Shown: positions 1-6,242 of the stretch, one piece after another
Numbering within the stretch: position 1 is the stretch's first letter
Layout of the letters: each line of letters starts with the position of its first letter
Assembly (NCBI GenBank): GCA_002316315.1
Contig: DCDG01000051.1
Coordinates: 1 to 21,022 of the forward strand
Length of the DNA stretch: 21,022 nucleotides
Source: Candidatus Aminicenantes bacterium UBA1061
GTDB taxonomy: Bacteria > Acidobacteriota > Aminicenantia > Aminicenantales > Saccharicenantaceae
Direction of reading: 5' to 3'
The notes under the pieces: generated by a model
Told to the model about the DNA's origin: nothing
The model's database searches: none
Seen by the model: only the letters and a program-made list of their open reading frames with translations
Position numbers and translations under genes: made by a program

Positions 1-2
1 TA

Positions 3-1433
3 ACTATTGATGGCAAACTGATACCCTACACCGCCACTGTCGGAGAAATAAGTATTCTGAAGGCAGACGAAAAGCCCGGTGCTTCTATGTTCTTTGTCGC
101 CTATACCAGAGATGATGTCAAAGATAAGTCTGGCAGACCGATCATGTTCTGTTTTAATGGCGGACCAGGCTCATCCACCGTCTGGTTACATCTGGGTGGT
201 ATTGGGCCAAAGAAGGTCGCCCTGGACGATGAAGGACGGCCGCTGAAGACACCAGCTGATTTTGAGGATAGCGACTGCTCACTGTTGGATGTCACTGATC
301 TGGTTTTTGTCGATGCTGTTTCAACCGGTTACAGCCGGCCTTTACCGGGTGAAGAGAAAAGCCAGTTCCACGGGGTAGGTGAAGACGCTGCAGCTTTCGC
401 CGAATTCATCAGAATATACCTGACCAGGTTTGACCGCTGGAGCTCCCCCAAGTTTCTATTGGGTGAAAGCTATGGGACAACCAGATCGGCTGTACTGTCG
501 GGTGTTCTTCAGAACCGGACTTATGGGATCTATCTGAACGGGATTATTCTATTATCCAGCGTCCTCGACTTTTCGACTGTTTCTTTTAGTCCGGGGAACA
601 ACCTGGCTTATGTTGCTTATCTTCCGCATTACACCGCTACAGCCTGGTATCATAAAAAGTTGGCCCCGGAATACCAGAGCCAGCCTTTAGTCAAGGTGCT
701 GGAAGAGTCAAGAAGATTTGCTATTGACGACTATCTGCCAGCTTTAATGAAAGGCAATCTGCTCGAGTCTGAAGCCTATGAGTCGGTGGCGAGAAAATTA
801 TCAGACCTGACGGGTCTTTCGGTTACCTATGTCAAAAATTCCAACTTGAGGATCAGACACAACCGGTTTCTCAAAGAGCTTCTGCGAGAAAATCGTCTGA
901 CCGTCGGCCGCCTGGACAGCCGGTTTACCGGACGCGATGCCGATGCAGCTGGGGAAAGTTACGAATATGATCCGGCTAACGCTTTGCTGATGGGCTCTTT
1001 TTCGGCCGCCCTCAACAACTATCTCGGCACAGTCCTCGCCTATAAAAAAGAAGTCCCTTATGCTATTTATGGAAGTGTTTATCCCTGGAATTATTCGTTT
1101 GATCCAACCGGAAGGACGATTCCAGGCATAACTGGCACGGCCAGAAATGTTAGCTCCAGAGAAGGGTCACTTTTTGTGGCTGAAACCCTGCGGCGGGCAA
1201 TGGCTGAGAATACCGCTTTGAGGATTTTTTGCTGCAACGGATACTATGATGGCGCCACCCCGTTTTTTGGAACTGAATATACCTTTTCTCAGTTGATGCT
1301 TGACGGCTCATTTAAGGATAGAGTCAGGATGGGCTATTATGAAGCCGGCCACATGATTTACATCCATAAGCCATCTATGAAAAAACTTAAAAGCGACCTG
1401 GCTTCTTTTATCCGCTGGTCATCAGGCAAATAA
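3..1433 (+). CDS. S10-family serine carboxypeptidase-like protein, 5' end outside window
   Basis: Probable secreted or periplasmic peptidase of the serine carboxypeptidase (S10) family, which removes C-terminal residues from peptides. The reading frame is open back to the window edge. The codons before the ATG at 87 read TIDGKLIPYTATVGEIS, a typical N-terminal S10 strand region, so the Met at 87 is internal and the true start with any signal peptide lies upstream. Visible motifs are the NGGPGSS oxyanion-hole signature (about nt 156-176), the nucleophile motif GESYG with Ser at nt 468-470, an Asp in GYYDGATPF near the C-terminus and a His in GHMIYIH. The Ser-Asp-His triad therefore appears complete. 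Bacterial homologs of this length (about 500 residues) are common in Acidobacteria-like genomes. No terminator is evident after the stop. Family assignment is firm; substrate is unknown. Confidence 0.9.
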   Translation, partial: TIDGKLIPYTATVGEISILKADEKPGASMFFVAYTRDDVKDKSGRPIMFCFNGGPGSSTVWLHLGGIGPKKVALDDEGRPLKTPADFEDSDCSLLDVTDLVFVDAVSTGYSRPLPGEEKSQFHGVGEDAAAFAEFIRIYLTRFDRWSSPKFLLGESYGTTRSAVLSGVLQNRTYGIYLNGIILLSSVLDFSTVSFSPGNNLAYVAYLPHYTATAWYHKKLAPEYQSQPLVKVLEESRRFAIDDYLPALMKGNLLESEAYESVARKLSDLTGLSVTYVKNSNLRIRHNRFLKELLRENRLTVGRLDSRFTGRDADAAGESYEYDPANALLMGSFSAALNNYLGTVLAYKKEVPYAIYGSVYPWNYSFDPTGRTIPGITGTARNVSSREGSLFVAETLRRAMAENTALRIFCCNGYYDGATPFFGTEYTFSQLMLDGSFKDRVRMGYYEAGHMIYIHKPSMKKLKSDLASFIRWSSGK

Positions 1434-1717
1434 TCTCTTAACAGTCACTCTCGTACTGGCTAACTTTCAAGGCAAATGTTTATGACAGACACAAAATAAG
1501 TCACCTGAAAAACCTGAAACTCTCATTGGAGAAGAACAGATTAAATGGCCTCAGTCCCTGGAGGATAGCCAGGATGAGTCCGCCTTTCGCCCCTGCCGGA
1601 TTTACTGTCCTCCGAATTTCTTTTTGACCGGGACAGGCCAATCCCTGGTGGCGTGGCGAAGTCGATCTGGAGAAAGAGTTGGTCAGAATTGTTTCCGGCG
1701 GCGGTCAACCGTAAATA
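1434..1717. other. Gene-poor intergenic stretch
   Basis: There is no convincing gene here. One plus frame stays open from about 1530 to the next promoter but has no start codon, no ribosome-binding site and no recognisable protein. No clear terminator follows the carboxypeptidase gene. Confidence 0.5.
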
Positions 1718-1746
1718 TTAACAAATATCTATAAAGGTGCTATATT
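1718..1746 (+). promoter_or_regulatory. Sigma-70-type promoter before the short secreted ORF
   Basis: TTAACA at 1718-1723 and TATATT at 1741-1746 are separated by exactly 17 bases. A start site is expected near 1753, just upstream of the ATG at 1777. Called from consensus match only. Confidence 0.45.
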
Positions 1747-1776
1747 TTCGGGAACTTTATGCAGGTGCTGTCACCT

Positions 1777-1941
1777 ATGAATATAAAAATTAAAAGGATA
1801 GTTTGTCTGTCTCTGATGGTCTGCTTTTTTGGCCTGATGGGCTCCAGCAGAGGACATTGTCAGCTGGCTGTTTTTAGTACTAATAGCCTTCAGACTGATG
1901 GTAGGCTATCCAGCTATACAGTCCAGCCCTCCCTTTTATAA
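1777..1941 (+). CDS. Short ORF with signal peptide, possibly a truncated secreted protein
   Basis: A 54-residue ORF beginning MNIKIKRIVCLSLMVCFFGL. It has a charged start, a hydrophobic core and a likely cleavage region near SRGHCQ, so it is built like a signal peptide. Only about 25 residues follow before the stop. I prefer the ATG at 1777 to the one at 1759: AGGTG lies about 9 bases upstream, and 1759 would leave almost no leader after the predicted promoter. It could be a small secreted peptide, or the surviving 5' end of a larger exported protein whose body was lost. The mature part is not recognised. It converges with the P-II-like gene, only 27 bases away. Confidence 0.35.
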   Translation: MNIKIKRIVCLSLMVCFFGLMGSSRGHCQLAVFSTNSLQTDGRLSSYTVQPSLL

Positions 1942-1968
1942 GATCGATAAAAAACTCTATTGAACTCG

Positions 1969-2292
1969 TTACGAAGGCTGGCGATGCTCTAATCCGACAA
2001 GATTGGAGACAGAAAAGGTAAAGGCAATTCCTTTTCCCGGTTCCCTAAGTTTCCCAGCTTCTACAACACCTTCAAGTATTTGTTCTACTTTTGATTCATC
2101 ACAAAGAATAATAATGATTTCTTTTGATGCTTCTACATGTAGATGGTGAAATAAATTCTGGAATTCGGCCTGCCCCGTCCCCCTGCCAAATAATATCGTG
2201 GCGCCCTCAGCACCGGCTTCCTTAGCCTTATCCACAATAGAATCAGCTTTACCACGCTCGACTATGACAACTATTGCCTGTACATCAGTCAT
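1969..2292 (-). CDS. P-II-like nitrogen regulatory family protein
   Basis: A 107-residue protein with the P-II/GlnB fold pattern: an N-terminal beta strand (AIVVIVERG), a helix (ADSIVDKAKEAG) and the strand GATILFGRGTG. These are followed by a T-loop region, strand EIIIILCDESKVEQILEGVVEAG, and a PGKGIAFTF segment resembling the nucleotide-binding C-loop. The T-loop is short and lacks the uridylylated Tyr of classical GlnB/GlnK. It therefore belongs with the divergent, transporter-associated P-II proteins. These typically sit beside membrane proteins and gate them in response to nucleotides or other ligands. AAGGAG lies about 8 bases before the ATG. It is the last gene of a minus-strand unit with the DUF1538 membrane protein, the likely partner. 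The ligand cannot be read from the sequence. Confidence 0.8.
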   Translation of the reverse strand: MTDVQAIVVIVERGKADSIVDKAKEAGAEGATILFGRGTGQAEFQNLFHHLHVEASKEIIIILCDESKVEQILEGVVEAGKLREPGKGIAFTFSVSNLVGLEHRQPS

Positions 2293-2314
2293 CTTCCTAA
2301 TCTCCTTTCTTGAG

Positions 2315-2395
2315 CTAATCCAAGTCTCTCAAGCCATGCCCGTAGCCCAAGTTTATGATCGAGATGCTCAACCACAATACACCTAAACACATCAT
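2315..2395 (-). CDS. Candidate 26-residue membrane peptide between DUF1538 and P-II genes
   Basis: The 120-base spacer between the two genes contains a small ORF reading MMCLGVLWLSISIINLGYG followed by a few polar residues. Nearly all of it is one hydrophobic segment. An in-frame GTG at 2407 would add MGFF to the front. The ORF stops just before the Shine-Dalgarno sequence of the P-II gene, as a translated middle cistron would. No strong ribosome-binding site is visible for the ATG at 2395. It could be a real small subunit, a degraded end of a second DUF1538 copy, or chance. Confidence 0.3.
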   Translation of the reverse strand: MMCLGVLWLSISIINLGYGHGLRDLD

Positions 2396-2412
2396 GAAAA
2401 ACCCCACATAAG

Positions 2413-3117
2413 TCAAAGTTTGGTTATTACTCCTAATATTAGAACTGTTACCATCGTACCCAGAGATGTCAATCCAACCAGGCCAAATCCGTTTAGAAGC
2501 GGATCGGCTCCTTCTACCACAAAGGCCAGCCCAATAGCAATTGCCATATTGATCGGAATATTGACTGGTCCAGTAGTGGCGCTGGCTGAGTCAAAAGCTA
2601 TCCCTACAAACTCTTCAGGTGCAAAAAACATAAGAACAGCAGTTATGACTAAAATCGGTATGATCACATTTCTCGATGGAATGTTGTTCAATATTTTGAG
2701 AAGGCCCAGAGACATCCCGGTTCCAACCCCCAGGGCCACAGTATGAATAAGAATCGTTTTCCTGATAGCACCAATTGAAACTTCTTCTACTTCGAGAGCT
2801 AAGGCTTGTAAACCTGGTTCAACCAGTGTTGAAGCATATCCAATGATAAAAGCTATAGCAATAATAAAAACTTTGTTATCCAGCAGGACCAGGTTTCTTC
2901 CCACCTCTTCTCCCATGGGAATAAGACTCAAGGAAATACCTTTTAGAAAAAAGAACAAGCCCAGTATAACAAACAGCAATCCAACCATAAACCTTCCCAC
3001 GTTGGGAATAGGTTTTTTCAAGATCAGCATTTGACATATTACCAGCATAAGGATAAGCGGCAATACATTCCTGGCAGCCTGCCACAGGCTTTGCATGATG
3101 TCAATAATAGTCTTCAT
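2413..3117 (-). CDS. DUF1538-family integral membrane protein
   Basis: A 234-residue polytopic membrane protein with about six to seven hydrophobic segments. Features typical of DUF1538 are visible: the PLILMLVICQMLILKKPIP opening, GLLFVILGLFFFLKGISLSL, the ..EPGLQALALEVEEVS stretch, and the terminal block AFDSASATTGPVNIP...NGFGLVGLTSLGTM. The family is thought to be a transporter but its substrate is not established. Many homologs carry two repeats of this domain, or occur as two adjacent genes. Here there is one repeat-sized protein. GGAAAGGAAG upstream is a good ribosome-binding site for the ATG. It lies in the same direction as the P-II-like gene, a recurrent pairing that suggests P-II gating of the channel or transporter. 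Confidence 0.8.
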   Translation of the reverse strand: MKTIIDIMQSLWQAARNVLPLILMLVICQMLILKKPIPNVGRFMVGLLFVILGLFFFLKGISLSLIPMGEEVGRNLVLLDNKVFIIAIAFIIGYASTLVEPGLQALALEVEEVSIGAIRKTILIHTVALGVGTGMSLGLLKILNNIPSRNVIIPILVITAVLMFFAPEEFVGIAFDSASATTGPVNIPINMAIAIGLAFVVEGADPLLNGFGLVGLTSLGTMVTVLILGVITKL

Positions 3118-3191
3118 TGCCTACTTCCTTTCCTAAATATATTACCAAAGTACCTGTTCTCGCCTGGATAAAAGATGTACTGCCTGAATCT

Positions 3192-3220
3192 TTTATATTT
3201 ATATTTTATCTTAAAAACAA
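3192..3220 (-). promoter_or_regulatory. Promoter of the DUF1538/P-II unit
   Basis: On the minus strand TTGTTT (3220-3215) and TATAAA (3197-3192) are separated by 17 bases, about 75 bases before the DUF1538 start. Consensus-based call. Confidence 0.45.
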
Positions 3221-3645
3221 GCTTTTGGCAGTTATAAGCACATTTAGAAGCAAGTTGTTATCTTCAGCCGGCTGGCGGCTGCCAATAACTTCAACGGATT
3301 CGGTTAAAAAATTAGAGTCTAAGCTTATCACTATCTTCAACGTTCCGGAGCCGCATAGTAAAGCTCTTTTCCTTACTTATCCCATAATTCATCAAAAAAG
3401 TAGTTTTTGCAGGACATAAAGGCCTCAAGAAAGCTGTTTCTGGCCTAGGCTCCAGAATGTGGCGAGTCTTTCCACTCAAGCTATTCGAAAAATGCATCAC
3501 ACAGCGAGGGTTAGGACAACGCTCCATTTTTTTCTTCTTGCGACTTGATTCTAATTCAACAGTCGCCGGATGACAACCGCCGGCAGGGTGATCGAATTCG
3601 AGGTCGCTTTTTATTAAGAGCCGGAACATCATAAGGTCGCGAAAT

Positions 3646-3674
3646 TTGACAAAAGGCCCGTTTGGAAAGAGAAT
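3646..3674 (+). promoter_or_regulatory. Possible promoter of the DUF2784-like gene
   Basis: A perfect -35 TTGACA at 3646-3651 lies 17 bases from GAGAAT at 3669-3674 (4 of 6 matches). It is very close to the ATG at 3689 and would give a leader of only about 8 bases, so the call is tentative. Confidence 0.35.
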
Positions 3675-3688
3675 TAAGGTGAGGCGGG

Positions 3689-4078
3689 ATGGATTTATTT
3701 CTCAACGAGTTTTTCTTTGTTTTTCACTCCCTGCTGATGGTCTTCCTTCTCTTTGGTTGGGCCTGGAGGCGAACGCGCCTGGCCAATCTAATTGCTATAC
3801 TCCTCACTTTCTTTTCCTGGTTCTTTCTCGGCATCTGGTATGGCTACGGATACTGTCCCTGCACTGACTGGCACTGGCGAGTAAGAGCAAGGCTCGGCTA
3901 TCAGGACCTCCCGGACTCCTATACCAAGTTTCTGATTGATTCCCTGACTGGCTGGAATGTCAATCAAAGGCTCGTTGATGTTCTAACCCTGATCCTTCTT
4001 CTTCTGGCCTTTGGTGCTTCCTTTTATCTAAACTTCAAGGACTGGAGAAGAAAGCATGGCGCTCGCCTTCCCCTTTGA
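3689..4078 (+). CDS. DUF2784-like small integral membrane protein
   Basis: A 129-residue membrane protein with three to four hydrophobic segments: FFFVFHSLLMVFLLFGWAW, then NLIAILLTFFSWFFLGIWYG, then a polar middle, then VLTLILLLLAFGASFYLNF. The FFFVFH start with its conserved His, the GYCPCTDWHW motif and the GYQDLPDSYTKFLIDSLTG segment match the DUF2784 pattern, where Cys, Asp and Trp/His residues are conserved. Function is unknown for the family. AAGGTGAGG directly precedes the ATG. The gene ends in basic residues (DWRRKHGARLP), consistent with a cytoplasmic tail. It lies 37 bases before the broken radical-SAM start at 4116. Confidence 0.7.
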   Translation: MDLFLNEFFFVFHSLLMVFLLFGWAWRRTRLANLIAILLTFFSWFFLGIWYGYGYCPCTDWHWRVRARLGYQDLPDSYTKFLIDSLTGWNVNQRLVDVLTLILLLLAFGASFYLNFKDWRRKHGARLPL

Positions 4079-4115
4079 TCCCGTCCAAAGGTCCCAGGAG
4101 GTTGAGGGACTGGTC

Positions 4116-4349
4116 ATGAGTGGAAGAAAGCGCCGGTATTATAAATTCCGGGCTGCTCCCTATTACGGCGGAATCACTACAGCTGATGCGGTCGGGTGCT
4201 CATTTCTTTGCGCCTGCTGCCGGAATTATAGCCGGAACGAGAACCCTTCGTCTTGCGGAAGGTTGTATTCGCCCGAGGAGGTTGCCCGGGATCTCATAGG
4301 CCTCGCCCGCTGGCACTCCTAACAGGTCTGCCCGCGTGAAAAACCATAA
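4116..4349 (+). pseudogene. Truncated radical-SAM protein, N-terminal fragment
   Basis: The reading frame encodes the opening of a radical-SAM enzyme: RRYYKFRAAPYYGGITTADA, then GCSFLCACC with an intact CxxxCxxC iron-sulfur motif, then GRLYSPEEVARDLIGLAR. This is the arrangement of a known group of radical-SAM proteins (YGGI..ADAVGC..CxxC..YSPEEVA). The frame stops with TAA at 4320-4322, about 70 residues in, where the enzyme would continue for 200 or more. Eight codons further read QVCPREKP, resembling the expected QVR.SG.EP continuation, before a second TAA at 4347-4349. This suggests point mutations plus loss of the rest. The start at 4116 is chosen because AGGAGG lies at 4096-4101. The longer ATG at 4056 would overlap the previous gene. 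Confidence 0.6.
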
Positions 4350-4660
4350 GAATTATCACAACCGGCAGATTTCGATCATAATTAAAATACATAATTGCAT
4401 CAATCAGTGTGTTTCCGTTGAGTCCATCTCCAGGCCAACCAGCCCGGAGGCTTTTAGCCAGGTTAGATTTCCTGCAATTTTTTGACCGAAGATCTTAACC
4501 AGATTCTCTGCGTGTCAACATTAACTTGATCTCTACCCGTCTCCTGGCTCATCATCCTCTTGGCTGGGAGAGAATAAAATCTCAGACGTACTGCCGGTAA
4601 AGATACCTCGTCTTAATGTGATTTTTATTAGCTTTGATTAAAAACTTGAGGGAGAAGGTA
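4350..4660. other. Intergenic stretch after the radical-SAM remnant
   Basis: About 310 bases without a gene. I see no continuation of the radical-SAM domain in any frame, no clear terminator and no convincing promoter for the next gene. Confidence 0.4.
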
Positions 4661-5212
4661 ATGAATGAATTTGAATTTAGAGAAAAGCTAAAAGATAAAA
4701 TCCAGGAAAATCTCGCCGACAGTCAATATGAAGTTAAAACAGGTAAGAATTTAATTTATAAGGTAATAGTGAATCCACAGGGCAAATATGAGCCTAAGGA
4801 AGCAGAGAATCCAATGAGGGGTAACTATGCTTTCCAAACAGACTTATTGATAATGAAGAAGGACAAGCAACTACCGCTGGTAGTTATTGAAACTAAACAT
4901 AAGAGCTTTTCTACTCATGACATTTTAACTTACTCAACTAAAGCCCAGAAAAACAAAGAAATATACCCATACCTCAGGTATGGGCTGGTAGTAGGCGGAA
5001 TAAACGTTATTCAGAATAGGTTTTTCACTCATAATAGTGGCTTTGATTTTGCCCTGGCTTTAAAACGAATTAATGACTTTTCGCTGAATAAGCTGGGTAT
5101 GATCATTAAAGACCAAATAAATAATGCCGAACTGCTTCTTGATATCATCACAGACAGAAATCGAACAGGGAGCTTTAATACCAGGATAATGATCGAAAAA
5201 ATTAAAGCTTGA
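4661..5212 (+). CDS. PD-(D/E)XK nuclease-like protein, orphan
   Basis: A 183-residue protein with the core of the PD-(D/E)XK nuclease superfamily: FQTDLLI (Asp61) followed by LPLVVIETKH (Glu77, Lys79). This is the D-(x)n-ExK metal-binding site between two beta strands. The next segment, STKAQKNKEIYPYLRYGLVVGG, resembles the helix-strand after the catalytic core of restriction-enzyme-like folds. I chose the ATG at 4661 over the in-frame TTG at 4634 because GAGGGAGAAGG sits directly before it. No methyltransferase, toxin partner or mobile-element gene lies next to it. Its sequence is richer in A and T than its neighbours, which suggests acquisition by transfer. It could be a solitary type II restriction endonuclease or another DNA-cleaving protein. 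The exact family is not recognised. Confidence 0.6.
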   Translation: MNEFEFREKLKDKIQENLADSQYEVKTGKNLIYKVIVNPQGKYEPKEAENPMRGNYAFQTDLLIMKKDKQLPLVVIETKHKSFSTHDILTYSTKAQKNKEIYPYLRYGLVVGGINVIQNRFFTHNSGFDFALALKRINDFSLNKLGMIIKDQINNAELLLDIITDRNRTGSFNTRIMIEKIKA

Positions 5213-5249
5213 GGTCGAGAGTCAGCCTTCACCAAGCAAGGATAAAAGC

Positions 5250-5293
5250 CAGGAAATAAAGAAAGGGAAAGGATAATTGCTATCCTTCCCCTT
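5250..5293 (-). terminator. Intrinsic terminator between convergent genes
   Basis: The arms at 5263-5275 and 5281-5293 form a 13-bp stem with one mismatch and a 5-base loop. On the minus strand the stem is followed by a T-rich tract (5262-5250). It therefore best serves the barrel gene, and may also stop transcription from the nuclease-like gene. Confidence 0.65.
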
Positions 5294-5322
5294 AAAATCT
5301 CTAATGAGATGGCAGCTAAAAA

Positions 5323-5973
5323 TTAGAAATAATAACCAAGCATAAACAGCCAGGTTTTGTTCTTGACCGATTCGCCTTCTGCCATGCCTTCGGCAATATT
5401 GGTCAGACCAAGGTCGTAACGAACATCCAGAACAATTTTTCCGTGCCCAATCTTCTTGCCGAGGCCAATACCAAAGGTCAAGCCAAATTCAGTGTCTTTC
5501 ACTTCATCTTTGAAATCTTCAGAATAACTCTCGCCGGCCTCTGTGACTTTGACCTTGGCTCTGGTATTAAAGCCAGCATAGGGCCCGGCATAAACGGAGG
5601 GGACAAAGGACGAACCTGCTATGGGAAAGGAAAAATTCAATAACAAAGGAACTTCCACAGAATCCAGTTCATACTTGCCGGTGAATTCTTCCCCTTCTAG
5701 GGTTTCTGACCACTTAGTTCCTTTTTGGACATAGAGGATTTCGGGTTGCAAACTGAAAGAGCTGGCCAGTCCAAGGTTAAGCGAAATACCGCCAACAGCA
5801 CCGGCTTTATTTCCAAATGGATTATAAATTGGAGCCGGTTTATAAGCGAGGTAGGCCAGAGAAAGACCTCCCTTAACTCCAAACTTAATGTCTGAAAATC
5901 CAGGGGAAGCCAGCAGGCCCACTAACAATAGAGTCATAGCCACGAGAGAAAGACTTTTACTGAGTTTTTTCAC
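5323..5973 (-). CDS. Outer-membrane beta-barrel protein (PorT/opacity-like)
   Basis: A 216-residue protein with a signal peptide (MKKLSKSLSLVAMTLLLVGLLASPGFS) and then alternating amphipathic strands typical of small eight-strand barrels. The strands begin FGVKGGLSLAYLAY, with GGISLNLGLASSFSLQPEILYVQKG in the middle, and it ends in LFMLGYYF with the terminal Phe used for outer-membrane insertion. It resembles the outer membrane beta-barrel families (OMP_b-brl_2, PorT-like). The exact function is unknown. The start is GTG at 5973-5971 with TAAAGGAG about 7 bases upstream. It is divergent from the peptidase-like lipoprotein gene. A second, decayed copy of its 5' region lies near 8857-8955. Confidence 0.85.
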   Translation of the reverse strand: MKKLSKSLSLVAMTLLLVGLLASPGFSDIKFGVKGGLSLAYLAYKPAPIYNPFGNKAGAVGGISLNLGLASSFSLQPEILYVQKGTKWSETLEGEEFTGKYELDSVEVPLLLNFSFPIAGSSFVPSVYAGPYAGFNTRAKVKVTEAGESYSEDFKDEVKDTEFGLTFGIGLGKKIGHGKIVLDVRYDLGLTNIAEGMAEGESVKNKTWLFMLGYYF

Positions 5974-6004
5974 CTGATAACTCCTTTACTATAAGTATTC
6001 TTGA

Positions 6005-6028
6005 TTAGATTATAGAATTTTAATCTAA
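6005..6028 (-). promoter_or_regulatory. -10 box of the barrel gene inside an inverted repeat
   Basis: TTAGATTA (6005-6012) and TAATCTAA (6021-6028) are perfect inverted arms separated by 8 bases. A perfect minus-strand TATAAT lies at 6014-6009 within the repeat, about 36 bases before the barrel start. No good -35 is visible, so activation or repression at this site is plausible. Confidence 0.45.
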
Positions 6029-6054
6029 CCATTTTTTTGGCTACTATATCCATA

Positions 6055-6115
6055 AACCTTATAAAATGCAAGCCAGATCACTAATATTTATAACATCATT
6101 ATTCATTATAAGGTT
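6055..6115. repeat. Spaced inverted repeat in divergent control region
   Basis: AACCTTATAA at 6055-6064 and TTATAAGGTT at 6106-6115 are perfect inverted copies 41 bases apart, between two divergent promoters. They could be paired operator sites or a long-loop hairpin. Confidence 0.4.
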
Positions 6116-6180
6116 ATAGTGCTTCAATAAAGTGAATATTTTTGTCCGGGACTGCTGATTTTCCTGGTCTGGATCTGGTG

Positions 6181-6209
6181 TTGACCCCAATTGTCTTAAC
6201 AGGTATTAT
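6181..6209 (+). promoter_or_regulatory. Promoter of the gluzincin-like lipoprotein gene
   Basis: TTGACC (6181-6186) and TATTAT (6204-6209) are separated by 17 bases, placing the start site near 6216, about 27 bases before the ATG. Confidence 0.55.
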
Positions 6210-6242
6210 CGGAAGCCAGACTTATCAAAGTTAGTAACATTC

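Larger units (their letters stand above)
3118..3688. other. Long intergenic region between divergent units
   Basis: This 570-base stretch separates DUF1538 (-) from the DUF2784-like gene (+). It holds a promoter for each and an imperfect stem-loop at 3257-3289, with arms GTTAT..CAGCCG and CGGCTG..ATAAC. A minus-strand open frame across 3312-3632 contains a CPNPRC motif but has low-complexity, non-protein-like composition and no ribosome-binding site. I do not call it a gene. Confidence 0.5.

Noticed and set aside
3312..3632. Minus-strand open frame of 106 codons with a CPNPRC motif
   Set aside because: No ribosome-binding site, low-complexity composition and no recognised domain; it also spans the likely promoter side of the intergenic region. 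A transposase scrap cannot be excluded.
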